From contig JADHYV010000048.1 in the NCBI GenBank assembly GCA_027604705.1, positions 111,747 to 175,746 on the forward strand: a DNA stretch of 64,000 nucleotides, read 5' to 3'. This DNA comes from Allomyces arbusculus. Taxonomy: Eukaryota > Blastocladiomycota > Blastocladiomycetes > Blastocladiales > Blastocladiaceae. The notes beneath the pieces are model-generated. The model made no database searches. It saw only the letters and a list, made by a program, of their open reading frames with translations, and was not told the DNA's origin. The position numbers and the translations under genes were made by a program. Positions 9,491-20,329 of this stretch are shown here, piece by piece. How positions within the stretch are numbered: position 1 is the first letter of the stretch; each line of letters starts with the position of its first letter.

Positions 9491-12200
9491 TCAAGATGAA
9501 AAGATGAAAACCAGCCCTCAGCCCACCTCACAGTTGCAACTGAGCTGTGCTGACATGGTGGGCCAAAGCGTGTCTTCAGCTGAAGTCCGCTGTCATCAAG
9601 ACCAGGCCGACTTGATGCTGTTGCTGCGCACCCAGCATTGTCTCTCGCTGTAAATTTGCCTTGAAGGTCGGAGAGTGTGGAACTGGTCTGAATTTAGACT
9701 GCATCCGCACTTTTTGATGCAGGTTTCACACTGAACAATCTTTGCAGCGAGTAATTTATCATCCACTAATGCTAGCATCCAAAGACCTGACACTTTTCTC
9801 TCTGGTTGTTGGGATTGCAGGAGTTGTGCTTTTATTTCTCCATTGTTTGAAGCACAGGGAATTAGCCTTGGGCGAAACAGGCACAACAAATAGGGCATGA
9901 TGGCTTTGCTGTGCACAACTTCGCGTTGTGAGGACACAAATGGCTTCAGGGGCAAGGCGCTGTCACAAAGCAGGCAGAGGAGAAGGGCGGGGGAAGCCCA
10001 GGCTCAGCAAGAGGCACAGGTGATCGTAAGTGTCCTGTTTCGCCGCAAAGCTAGCAGTGCACAAACGGCCTGGAGGCGGGAGCGAACCGAAGAGGAACGC
10101 TACGGAAAGCTCGTGAAAGCGTCTCCACCCGTCAAACCCTCCCGCAAATCGTTCCCTGGTGCACCGATCGTGTGGAACGATGCGGTCCGTCTTGCTCGCT
10201 TCGCGCAAAGGCGTGCGCGTTGCGGTCGTACTTCAAACGTCGCGCCAACAGAAACAGAAAACGGGCCCGCACGTACCTGTCGTCAGAGGGAACTGCAGTT
10301 TCGCGCGTGGGACCTGGGCGGGCGGCACTCGTTGCGCGCCCTCGAAACCCGGTCAAAATGTGCGCGTCGACGATAGCTGTGACGAAACTCTGAGTGACAG
10401 GGACGAAACACGTCAGCAGGCAGTTCTCTTTCAGCGGGGCAGGGCAGGCGTGCGCAAAGGACACCCACCCGCGGGCCACCGACTCTTTTGAGCTCGCCCC
10501 GCGACATGCCCGCCGTCGCTCAGGGGACCACAACAAACAGCAGAGAGGCCTGGGCCCTCAGCAGCACGCACATCAGCGACGGTGGCGGCCGCGAACCGTT
10601 TCTGCGCGCCAGCCTTCACACGCGCAACAGCGTCGTGGGGCGCATTAGTCGCCACCCACCATGCTGCTGAGACAGAGAAAGAGTGAAAGGGAACGACGAG
10701 AACGACATGGTGGACGACGGCGGCCGCCATCGGCTCGGCCCAAAGGGAAGGGGAGAGAGGGAGGAGAAGGAAGCCAGCGTCGGTGACCGCTGGTTGGACT
10801 CGCGCGCGACCACGTCGTGCGCCTGCGGACAGTGGTCCGTCACGCTGGTCCTGGCATGGGACCAGGACAAGGTGCGCCGGCTTCATCGACGCCACGCTTC
10901 AGCGGGCGCGGTCAACCCGCGCGGAAGAAGGGGCCGGCTTCCGTTGTCGCGGCCGGGCGCGGCGAGGCGGCAGAAAACGGTAACGAGGACGGAAAGGTGG
11001 AGGCGCGCAACGTTGCGTGTCGACGACAGCGGTCCTGATGAAGAGAGGACCAGAGGCAGTCGTGACAGGCCGCAAACAGCAGCCTGAGGTCGTGGCATAT
11101 TTACGCGAGCAGAAGCGCAGCATGAGGTGTGTAAGAAAATGAAAGGATAAGGGCCAGGGAGTGAACCGCGGGTGTGAGCAAAGTCAGGTTTGAGCCGCCG
11201 ACCTCAACTCAGTGGCCGGGAGTCAGTGATCCGTCCTGGTCGCACGAACCGCCACTGACCAGATCTGACCCCTGCTGCCAAGCACCGACAGGACCGTTGA
11301 GGGCGATGTCTGACGGTGGCCCTGCGACAGCGTTCGAAATTCAGGCCACCGCTCTCAATCACGCACAGCGTGAGGACTCAAACGCACATGTATTTGTGAG
11401 CAACTGCGCCATGACGCGGATCGCAGTGACCACGCGTTACTGGTCGTCAGGCGCCGCCTGCATCAATCCAAGCCAATCGCGCCTTGGAATTGGTCGACTG
11501 GATTGTGCATGTCCACTGGCTCGGCCAGAAGAGCGTGGATCTGTACCTGGAGGATTGGATCTTGGTCTTGGGCAAATCCACACAAAGCTGATAGTGTTGC
11601 CAAAGGGTCGCGATTTGCACAACATGAGAAGCAACAGTCACACATCTCATGACTTTCAGCGAAAGACACACGGCTTCTGGCCAGTCTTGCAATTTTCATT
11701 CTCGCAACTTTTGCAGCACGGTAAATCTCAGTGACCAGATCAGTTCTCAGTTTTCTGGCTTGTCCCGTCTGCTGGGCGCTTTGTTCCTCGTTTGTCGATG
11801 AAGTGAGCTGCGTTACAGTGACTACGACCAAGGGAGCCACCACGCCAACAGGAGCGATAATGAGTATTTCGGCTCTAAGGCCACGATGGGAACAGTCATG
11901 GCTGGCCGCTGTCCTCTTGATGATTGCAAGCAGCACGAATCAGAATCGTGTCCACGATTTGCGGGTTTGATAAACGAGGTTGAATCCACGTTGAAAGCTT
12001 GGCGAAACCATCAGTTCATGGTCAGACCCAGTGTCGCCAACGTGACAGTAACGTGAGCCACCGCCAACTTATGTACTGCAGCTGCTCGCAACAGCGCGCA
12101 TCCTCCTGATCCAACCCTTCGCAGACTATTCTCCGTCGCCGGAGATGCTGTCCTCTCCCGCCGGTAACCCACTGCCGCCCCAAACCGTCGCCCTTCTGCC
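9491..12200. other. Gene-poor stretch, nothing recognised
   Basis: About 2.7 kb with only short frames on both strands. They lack motifs, good starts or consistent codon bias. A tRNA-like string around 11,165-11,240 was examined and rejected. No mobile element ends or repeats were recognised. Confidence 0.4.
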
Positions 12201-12217
12201 ACGCTGACCACTTCGAT

Positions 12218-13870
12218 GTGGCGCTCGAAACGGTACTCGACTTGCTCAACCACGTGGCCATGGAGCACGCGGCGATCCGGACCAAGTTTGCGCGCGCCGA
12301 GTCGATGCTCGGCGATTTGCGCTATTCTGTGGTCGCGATGGCTCAGAGGCAGACGGAGGAGGTCAAGGATGCGCGGAATGAGTGGCTGGTCGAGGCTCCG
12401 GAAATAAGTACAGATCGGGTGACGGAGCGACTGGAGGGGAGGTGATGGTGGTGTCGTTTGAGGAGGAGGACGGGTGTGCGACGCGCGAGGTGCGCGACGA
12501 TTCGCTCCTGCACGCGAACGAGACGCGCGACGATCCGCCGCTCTGCATGAGCGACCGACGACGACGCTCGTGCTCGAAACGACTCGCGAGGACGTGATCA
12601 CGGTCACCAGTCCTCGTCCAGCGTCACCGCGCACTCTCGAGACGATACGCGAGGAGACTGTTTGATACCCACCTCTCGCCCGACGACCTTCCGCGAGATG
12701 CCGGCCAATCCGCTGCCGCTCGCGCTTGGATCGCAGGACGAGCTTCCGCGCGCACCCGGGACGATCCGCGAAGGTGTGCTCATGGTCCCCAACAGTTCCC
12801 GCCCGACGACCAAACGCCCCACGTCGCTTGCGGCGTTTGTCGACCTGACCTCGCACGACGACGAGGACCATCCACCAGTACCGACCCCGGTGGGATCGCC
12901 TGTGTTCCCCATCATCGGACCGGAACTCGACGCGCTCGCCGCTGCGCTCGCCGACCTGCTACCGTCCGGCATACGCGTCGGGTCGCCGGCGCTCGGGCTG
13001 CCCGCGATGCTCGTGGAAGTGACCCCCGTGCTCTCAACCGTGACGGTCCCGGTGCCCGACGCCACCCCCGCAAAGCCCGCGCGCTCTTCGAAACAGCGCA
13101 GGGGCAGGGCAAATTACGCGCGCGGTCGCCCACTGCCGAGGAGGGCGAGATGAGGGCGGCGGCAGCGCTGCCGAACCGCTGGTGTTGCCGCCGCGGAAAG
13201 CGGCCAAGTCCAAGCCGGCGACGAATGCATCGAGTAGCGGCGCGCGGATCACGCGGTCATCTACTACCGCTGCCGCTGGACTGGCGCCGGCACTCGCGGT
13301 TCTGGCGTTCCCGCCGCCTCCTCCGTCCCCACCGCACATGGACGCACACGACGCCGATCGACCGCACGCGAGCTCATCCGGACCCGGATCCGCACACGCG
13401 ATGCTCACCGGCACGGGCCGGCTCCCGCCACGTCCCGCTGCGGTCCCGGGACCCGACCCCACGTACGGCACGCGCACCCAGTCCACGACCACTGCACGCG
13501 CCATTCCCGCTGCACCGCCTGCCCCCGCGCCGCCGCCGCGTGCGCAATCGACCCCCCGCGGTCATGGGCGCGGTCGAGGCGGGAAACGCGGGAGGGCTGT
13601 GGAGCGGGTCGGGAAGCCGATTTTGATGCCGACGAGGGGCCGCGAGTCCCACCGCCGGCGGAGAAGGTGAACAAGGCGGAGCGGGTGATGACGCCGCGGC
13701 GGTACGCGCATCCGCGGTATAAAAGTGGATATGGGCTCGGGGCCGAGTTTGTGACGGGGGATCAGTCTGAGGTGGTGGTGGAGGAGGAGGTGATGGCGAT
13801 GTCGGATGAGGACCGAGGTTCGTGGTGGACGGTGGGGGGTGAGGGTGGTTTGCGTGCGAGGACAGGATGA
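12218..13870 (+). pseudogene. Proline-rich gene with internal repeats and several frame changes
   Basis: A series of plus-strand frames shares codon bias and looks like one gene. It opens with a helical segment (LETVLDLLNHVAMEHAAIRT, 12218-12445). Short repeats follow around T-[TI]-R-E (12382-12665), then a segment with FVDLTSHDDEDHPP (to 13153), a Pro/Ala/Arg-rich segment (13182-13670), and a tail (13667-13870). Consecutive segments lie in different frames. Some changes could be introns, but one falls inside a DNA repeat copy (see findings), which suggests an indel. The basic stretches (KPARSSKQRRGR, RGHGRGRGGKRGR) hint at a nucleic-acid-binding or nuclear protein. No family was recognised. 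Confidence 0.4.
12575..12815 (+). repeat. Degenerate direct repeats of about 60 nt
   Basis: Related copies beginning with a variant of GACGATaCGCGAG occur near 12581, 12641 and 12761, spaced 60 and 120 bases. The copies at 12641 and 12761 both end in CGCCCGACGACC. Translated, they give LETTREDV, LETIREET and PGTIREGV. Confidence 0.55.
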
Positions 13871-14029
13871 CTTGTGGACTGGATGAGGTATGTGTCGACG
13901 AATCGCATTAGTTCGATGTTCGTTTTCCGCGTCGTTTAGTTTTGGTGCTGTTGACTCAACACATCAAAGCACGCACTTGCTGCCTTCAACCTGCATCCAC
14001 TTTCAAACGCATCCAATTCGCTCGATATT

Positions 14030-14906
14030 TCACCGCCAAAACTTAACATACAGCACGACCAACACCACCAAGATCACCACCGCGAGCGGCGCGTGTTTCC
14101 GAACCAGCGCCTCGTACCGGACCCGGCGCGCGTCCTTGCGGTACTTGCGCGTCGAGTCGCGCAAGTTATCCGACAAGGCCGCCATTTTATCGAGCGAATC
14201 CCCGCGGAACAGCAGGTCCTCCATGTTCTTGGTCATGATGCGCGTCACGTCCTGCAAGTCCTCGTGCAGCCGCGACAGGTGCGCCGTGTTGCGCGAGTCT
14301 TGGTATTGCCGCTTGAGTTTTTGGATATAAGTGTCTGCTCACGACGGGCGCGTGGTGGTTAGGCGAACGGCGTGGCAGGAACGCACGATTTGGAGGTGAG
14401 GGAGAGGGAAACGGACCAAACTTGACGAACGCGTAGGGCCTCGTCACGGCCGGCACTTCGTGCCCAAACTGCGCGTAGAACTCGCGCGCGAGCTCCGAGA
14501 GGTAGTCGAAGGCAAGCTTGCGCGGGTAGGATTTTTCACACAGGACCAGGTAGCAAATGTCGTTTTCGATCAGGTAACTACACAACAGCACCGTCGCGTG
14601 TCAGTCGAGCCGTTCATGGGATTATCAATCTGCACGCAGCGACGTACTGCAGCGTGATCGCGCCCGACTCGATCGAGCATCGCGGTTCTGCGTTGGGTGA
14701 CAGTTTACGAAACAGTTGCTTGGCCTGGTTCTTGACGTCGCGCAGCTGCGCTTCCGTCTATGCGGTGTTTCGTTCGTTGATGGACCGTGGTCGCTGTTGA
14801 AAGTGCGTCTTGCGAAAGTAGGAGGCAGGCGTACCTCGGCGTCGTCCATGGACGCAGCGAGCGGCAGGCCGTCAGCGACGCGCGCGATCATGGATGACCG
14901 GACCAT
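14030..14906 (-). CDS. SEC22: R-SNARE Sec22, four exons
   Basis: A vesicle SNARE for ER-Golgi transport, anchored in the membrane by its C-terminus. Exons (minus strand): 14835-14906, 14648-14757, 14417-14577, 14030-14334. The product is 215 residues, the normal length, with introns of 77, 70 and 82 nt. The longin domain begins MVRSSMIARVADGLPLAASM and continues with EAQLRDVKNQAKQLFRKL, HYLIENDICYLVLCEKSYP and RPYAFVKFDTYIQKLK. The SNARE motif contains the zero-layer Arg in MEDLLFRGDSLDKM. The last 20 residues are a hydrophobic anchor ending YVKFW. Every residue block agrees with recalled animal and yeast Sec22, and all splice phases close, so the model is firm. Confidence 0.95.
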
Positions 14907-15748
14907 TGCAGCAGCGGGGGAGGTCGGTCACGGAATGGGGATGGACGAGGTTGGAGCCGTGGTGGTCGCAGGCTCAGAAGGGACGCGGTCGTGGCCGCGC
15001 TGGCGATGATGGTCGGTCTGAGGGTCGCAGTTGTGGTCGCGCGCGGATCCAGAGCGGCTTGACGGGAGTGGCAGACCCTGGCAGATCGATTGCAGCAAGT
15101 TGCGCGCGGCTACGGCGCGCAGATGGCCGAGGAGGGGTAAATGTCGACGTCAAGGTGGTGGCCGGATTGAAGCTCCAGATTTCATTTGAGGTGGCAACAG
15201 CCGCACCGTCGCGGTCACGCCGGCTTCGCGACCGTGCCACGTCGTGAATCCAACCGGCCGGTGTCAGACCGTTGCGAAAATCGTCGAAACAATTACCGTT
15301 TAATGGTACGCGACGCCCATGACTAACCGAGAAAGAGGCAAACCCAACGAACGAACGACGAACACGATAAAAACGATCAGTGGTGGAGGTGCGGTGGGGA
15401 AAGGTGGGGGAAGGCATGAAATGAATGGAACAGAGCACAAGGACATGGACGCCATGAGCTTGCATCCCGTCCATGAAGGCGCGCCAATCGCCGCCGCCTT
15501 TGCACCGACATCGAGCGCAGCGCGCGCCCCACAGCAAGTGGGCCAATAAAGATTGAGAAGAGAACGGGAAACCCAGAACGACCAAAGAACTACAACGCAA
15601 ACCAACGCAAACGAGAACCACGCGCCGGCGCCGACCTGGGCACTGCCCGTCCGCACGCTCCGTGGACAACGCCAAACCAGAAAACGACAAGGGCCCCGCC
15701 ACTTCGCCGGGCCCGTCCTCCCCACCAGTTTGCAAACGGGGGGCCACT
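14907..15748. other. Intergenic, SEC22 upstream and B55 downstream
   Basis: About 840 bases between two minus-strand genes. It should contain the SEC22 promoter and the B55 3' untranslated region. No ORF with motif support, RNA gene or repeat was seen. Confidence 0.4.
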
Positions 15749-17733
15749 TTACAGGGTCGAGAAGATGAACAGGTTGTTGGTGGCCGCGACGGCAATCGAG
15801 TTTTCGCGCGGGTGCCACGACGCGTGCAAGATCTTGCGCTGGTAATCGGCGAGCGTGAGCTCCGTCGTTGGGCGACGCACGGCGGCCGAGGCCTTGTTCT
15901 TCGTAGACCCAGCCTTCTTGGCCTTGAACGCCGACTTGTCGGCCTGCAAGTGGATCGGCGGCGTGTCGGCCGGGTCGGTCGAGTGGATTTGGAAGAAGTT
16001 GTTGTAGGAGCCCGTGAGCGCCCAGCTAATGAGAGGAGATAGTGAGTGTGAGGATCAAAGCGGGCACGGCGAGCAAAGGAGGGAGGGGAATACGCACTTG
16101 CCGTCGCCGCTGAACGTGCATTCAAACTTGTCAAAGATGAAGTCGTTCTCGTAGAGGTCGCACAGCTTGGACTGCAGGTGGTTGTGAATCGGGATCGTCT
16201 TGACAGGCCGCTTTTCCATGTTGATGTCCCACAGCTTGAGCGTCATGTAGTCGCGCGACAAAATGTAGCGCCCGTCGGCACTGAACTTGACGTCGGCCAC
16301 CGACGAAATAATCTCGGTGAAGAAGGACTTGGCCGTTTCGTCCTCCGGCTCCTCAAACACTAGTGATCCGATAAAACGTGTCAGTTGGGCCATGCGCGCA
16401 CATAGACAGTGAGGATTGCGGTGAGCGTACCCTTGGCGTTGCGGTCGCACAGCGCCGAGTCGCGCATATCGGCGAGCCGGATCGCGCCCTTGGAGATACT
16501 GTACATGAACAGGTTGCAGTTGATCGGGTGGAACTCGGCCGCCGTAATCACCTCGGTCAGTTCCTCCATGTTGGCAGGCTTGATGTCGACAATGTCTGCA
16601 GTTTTCCGTTCACACGCGTCAGTTCATGCACTGGCAGTGTTCGGCGTGAGCGAAATAACTTCACTTACTGAACGACTGGTCCGAGACGTTCAAGTTCCAA
16701 AGGTTGATGCGCAGGTCGTCGCCCGAAATGAATGTTTCGCCGTCCGAGTTGACGGAAATCGAGTTGATATGGTAGGCGTGCGCATTTGCGTAAATCCGGC
16801 GCGGGACCGCCGCGACGATCGTGTCATGGTGCGTCGTCGTCGGCAGTTTCAGGTCCGAGACGTTGAGCGCTGGTGGTTCGGCGCCGCCGAGCCGCACGTC
16901 GTTGGTGATGTTGCAGTCGGTCACGACTTTGACGGCCTTTTCGTAGACTTTCCACAGCTTGACCGTCTTGTCTGAACAATACAAGAAAGAGGACCGAGTC
17001 AGTGCGACGCGTCGTTGCGAGCGGAGGGAAAGCACAGATAATGTACCGTTGGTGGAGAGCAGGAAATGCGCCGAGTTTTGGCGCTTGAGCCACTTGATCT
17101 TGTTGATCTTTTCCTCGATTTCGAGCGACTTGAGGTAGTCAAACTCGGGCTCGTGCGATTGGAACTCGGTGTAGAACTTGTACTCGCATCCGCGTTTCTG
17201 GTGACGAAAGAAAGCAATTGGCGCGGTCAGCGTCGGTGCAAGTCATGGATCGTTGGCAATAGATAGCGCACTCGACACGTACACCCTCGTTGCGCTCAAA
17301 CAGCACGACGCGGCCACCGCGGTCGCCCGTTGCGAGGTAGTCGCCCGTGTGGTCAAACTCAACGGCCGAGATGATATCCGCTGTATGATGCGGTAGAAAG
17401 AAGAGGAAGAGGGGGACAGAAGAGCGAACGGTCAAAAATCTGGTCAAACGAGCGCATGACGGTCACCCCAACGCGACGTTCCCAGCGCCAGCGTCGCGTG
17501 TGCGCCGCGTCAGTCAGCAGGACGGGCCAGATCCCCGCGGCGCGCGGCGTGACGCGCAAGGACCGATGACGAGGTAATGACGCAGCGAACGCGACAATGC
17601 AGGGGACGCGCGTCGGCGCGTCCGACAGAGTAGAGGGACAGGCAGGGTACCGACCCTCGGTAATATCATCCATGTCCCCCTTGTCGCCGAAGCACTGGGC
17701 AAACTTCCAGTTGTGCTCGTGGTCGGCGTCCAT
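15749..17733 (-). CDS. CDC55: Protein phosphatase 2A regulatory subunit B55, seven exons
   Basis: The WD40 B-type subunit that directs PP2A to mitotic substrates. Exons (minus strand): 17655-17733, 17283-17380, 17047-17197, 16669-16971, 16431-16595, 16098-16359, 15749-16025; total 444 residues with all phases closing. The start is at 17733, giving [19 protein letters not shown]. Diagnostic blocks include [98 protein letters not shown] and [19 protein letters not shown]. The protein is slightly shorter than yeast Cdc55 and lacks its insertions, resembling animal B55. Introns are about 70-275 nt; the longest, after exon 1, separates the first 26 codons. Long frames overlapping the upstream region are shadows. 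Confidence 0.96.
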
Positions 17734-18671
17734 GATGGGCAGTTGCAGGTGTTTGCGGGGGGGGTCGGGATCACGCGAAAAGGGGTGGCGCGGCGGGGGG
17801 AACGCGCGCGTGCAGCGTTGGTGGTGGGGCTGGACGAGCGGGCGGCGCGGTCGGGCGCGGCGCGAGCGAGCAGCGGGGCGTGAGGGCGGTGCGGGGTCGA
17901 ATGCACCGAGTGCGCGGGCGATTAGGGTCGGCGAGCGCGCAGGCGTGGGTGCGGTCCGGGTCCGAACGGTGTGCGCGCGGTGGTGAAGGTGCAGGCTGGT
18001 CGGCTTGGTCCAAGTCGAACGATTTACGGCAGTCCAAAAAACAAGGGCGGGGGGACGGTATGGCGCGGCGGATCGGCGGATCAGGGGCTCTTGGCGGGGT
18101 GTGCGCGTGCGGCTGCGCGGTGCAGCGTGCTGGAGCGGGGCCGGGCGCGGTTGGGCAGTCGTCGCTGCCTCGTCGACGGGTTGGTGAGCGCGGTGGGGGT
18201 TGCTGCAGCAGCGACGCTGGCTGGTTGGTCGACTTTCGGCGGTGGTGGTGGCGCCGTGCTTGGGTCTGCTGCTGGCGGCCTGCTGCTTGTTCCTGCGGTG
18301 GGCAGAGCGCGTGCCGGCTGCCTGCCACTCCTGTCGTCCCTGTGGCTTGCCCCCGGCGACAGCGCGTGACGTGCGGTGCTGCACTTGCCCGCGGCCGCAG
18401 AGGAAAACCTCGCCTGCATACCCTAAGACGCCTCTTCGGGGCGCGCCCAGCAACCGCGCCAGCGCCCTCCACGTGACGTGGACGCGACCAAGCGCAATCC
18501 CGCCAGTCCCACCGCCACGTCGAACAGCACCCACGACGGCGACGCCAGCAGCACCAAGGCCACCGGCGCGACAGCCACGAGACTTGCTGCAATCCACGTG
18601 CCCGTTTGAGCACGACCCTTTCCTTGCCGACCACCCACCCGTTGGACCAACCCACGCCGATTTTCGCCACC
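17734..18671. promoter_or_regulatory. Divergent promoter region of CDC55 and RPB10
   Basis: About 940 bases of very GC-rich DNA between two divergent starts. Large frames cross it on both strands but have no recognisable domain and are probably composition artefacts. No specific operator was identified. Confidence 0.4.
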
Positions 18672-19071
18672 ATGATCATTCCCGTCCGCTGCTTCTCGTG
18701 CGGCAAGGTCATCGGCAACAAGTGGGAGCAGTACCTGCAGCTGCTGCAGGCCGACTACTCGGAAGGGTAAGATCCCTGCGATTGCCCGACACGCGCGTCG
18801 TTCTGTTGCCGCCGTCGTGTCCCGCCCAATCGAACGTCACGTTGACGCTCGCCGTGCGCTGTGTCCGAATGAATAGCCACGCCATGGACTCGCTCGGTCT
18901 CAAGCGCTACTGCTGCCGCCGTATGGTCCTGACCCATGTCGACATCATCGAGAAGCTGCTGCTCTTCCGCGGTACGCTCCCGCTCAACCGAACCACGTCG
19001 AAGCGGCGCGTCCACGCGACTGACCTGCTCACCCGCGCGTGCCATTAGCCTCGGAGAAGGGCCGCGCATAA
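18672..19071 (+). CDS. RPB10: RNA polymerase subunit Rpb10 (ABC10-beta), three exons
   Basis: A small zinc-binding subunit shared by RNA polymerases I, II and III. The ATG at 18672 has a GCCACC context. Exons: 18672-18766, 18877-18971, 19049-19071, giving exactly 70 residues, the usual length. The N-terminus [20 protein letters not shown] carries the CX2C pair, and [16 protein letters not shown] carries the CC pair, so all four zinc ligands are present. The final exon is only 23 nt and encodes SEKGRA and the stop. It was chosen because TTAG at 19045-19048 restores phase and gives the expected length. The junction residues between exons 1 and 2 (DYSEG/HAMDSL) are less conserved than the rest. 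Confidence 0.95.
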
Positions 19072-19950
19072 TCCATCCGCACCTACCGATCCCGCGCCGA
19101 ATCTCCAAATGCACCAACCGCTGCCGCGATCGCGCTTCGTCGACCTCCGCGCATCGCCGCAGCGTCGCTCTGACCCTATCTGCCCGCGATTGTTGCCGTC
19201 GGCCCTGTCGCACGGGCGCAGACACGCGACAGCATCCGCGACGGCCTGTAATTTTTCTTCCCGCTTCACCCGTCCGCCCCTTTGCCCGTGCTCGTTGCTT
19301 TGAATTTTCTTGTCGTTTCGGTTGTGTGGTTCTGTTGACTTTCGTTCTGGTTTTGCTTTCCCGGGTCACAAAAATGACAACACACTTCACCCCAGTATGA
19401 ACTTTTCGTCCATGAGGATCTTGTTCCTTCCACGGGGGACGATCACTCTCCCTTCCGATTGGCTGTCAGCGTGTGCTATCGACACTGCTCATCCGCTCAT
19501 GTTTGCTGCTGCCCAAGCGTCTACCAGGGAGGACAGTGAATCGGCGGTCTGCCTCTCTGTCTTTGAGTTCAATCCCCAACCTACCCGAACAAATTATGTC
19601 TTCTCTCTCCATCGCTCTTGGTCGAGAAGCAGGTGTGTCAGTAACTGCGTTATTTTTGTTGGAGAGAACAAAGAGACGAAGTATGGTGGAGTCGTTTTGT
19701 TTCGACTTTTCGTCCCTTCAACAATTTTGTTTATCTTGTCAGACTGACCTTTCGTTGGTGGCAACATTTTGGGCTGTGGTGGCACACAATTCCATAATCT
19801 TGATGACGGCACAAGCTCTCCCCTCGAGTTTTGAGTGAACTTGGTTCAAATTGATCGTCTGTTCGCCTGACCCATGCAATATGATTCTGACCTCCATCAA
19901 AACTGCAACAGTCGAGAAACAAAAGGCCTGAAGTTTTATCCGCCGCTTGA
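19072..19950. other. Intergenic, nothing recognised
   Basis: After RPB10 the GC content falls, and only short, unsupported frames remain on both strands. Confidence 0.4.
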
Positions 19951-19961
19951 GCGACTCAAAC

Positions 19962-20320
19962 CGCAACGGCCATCACTCTTGACCGCTCTGGACCAAGAAC
20001 TCAGAGAACCACCTCGCCTCATTTCATGTGTTGCTTCAAAAAAATAGCTCTTCCCCACATAACATCACCACCACTATGGACAACTTGGGTCGCAACAGCC
20101 GTCACTCAGGTCGATCCAGGGCAGACAAGTCTCACTTCATTTGGTGCTGCAGAGCAACCATACTCCAGGCTTCTTTTTTCCGCCACCTCTCAGTGCAATT
20201 TGGGTCGCAAAAGCTGTCACACTGGAAGGTCCAGGACTATCGCGCCTAGCTTCATTCATTGCGCCTTGAAAACGCAGGTTATTGGAATCATTGCTCTTTT
20301 CACTTGGTGCAGAGCTGCAT
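19962..20320 (+). repeat. Degenerate tandem repeat, three copies of about 115-130 nt
   Basis: Three successive blocks begin with CGCAA-[CA]-gGC-[CT]-[AG]TCAC at 19962, 20091 and 20206. The last two are each preceded by TTGGGT. Each block continues with a GGTCCAGG-like string and a CTTCATTT/CTTCATTC string at similar offsets. Similarity was judged by eye, and the repeat has no coding support. Confidence 0.5.
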
Positions 20321-20329
20321 GGTTATCTT

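Noticed and set aside
11165-11245. A string resembling a minus-strand tRNA (GGCTCAAACC with a possible D arm).
   Set aside because: The T stem and anticodon stem do not pair, and no acceptor stem can be drawn.
17359-18597. A large minus-strand ORF over the CDC55 start and promoter.
   Set aside because: It runs through exon 1 of B55 in another frame and is Pro/Arg/Ala-rich from composition. The spliced B55 model explains the conserved part.
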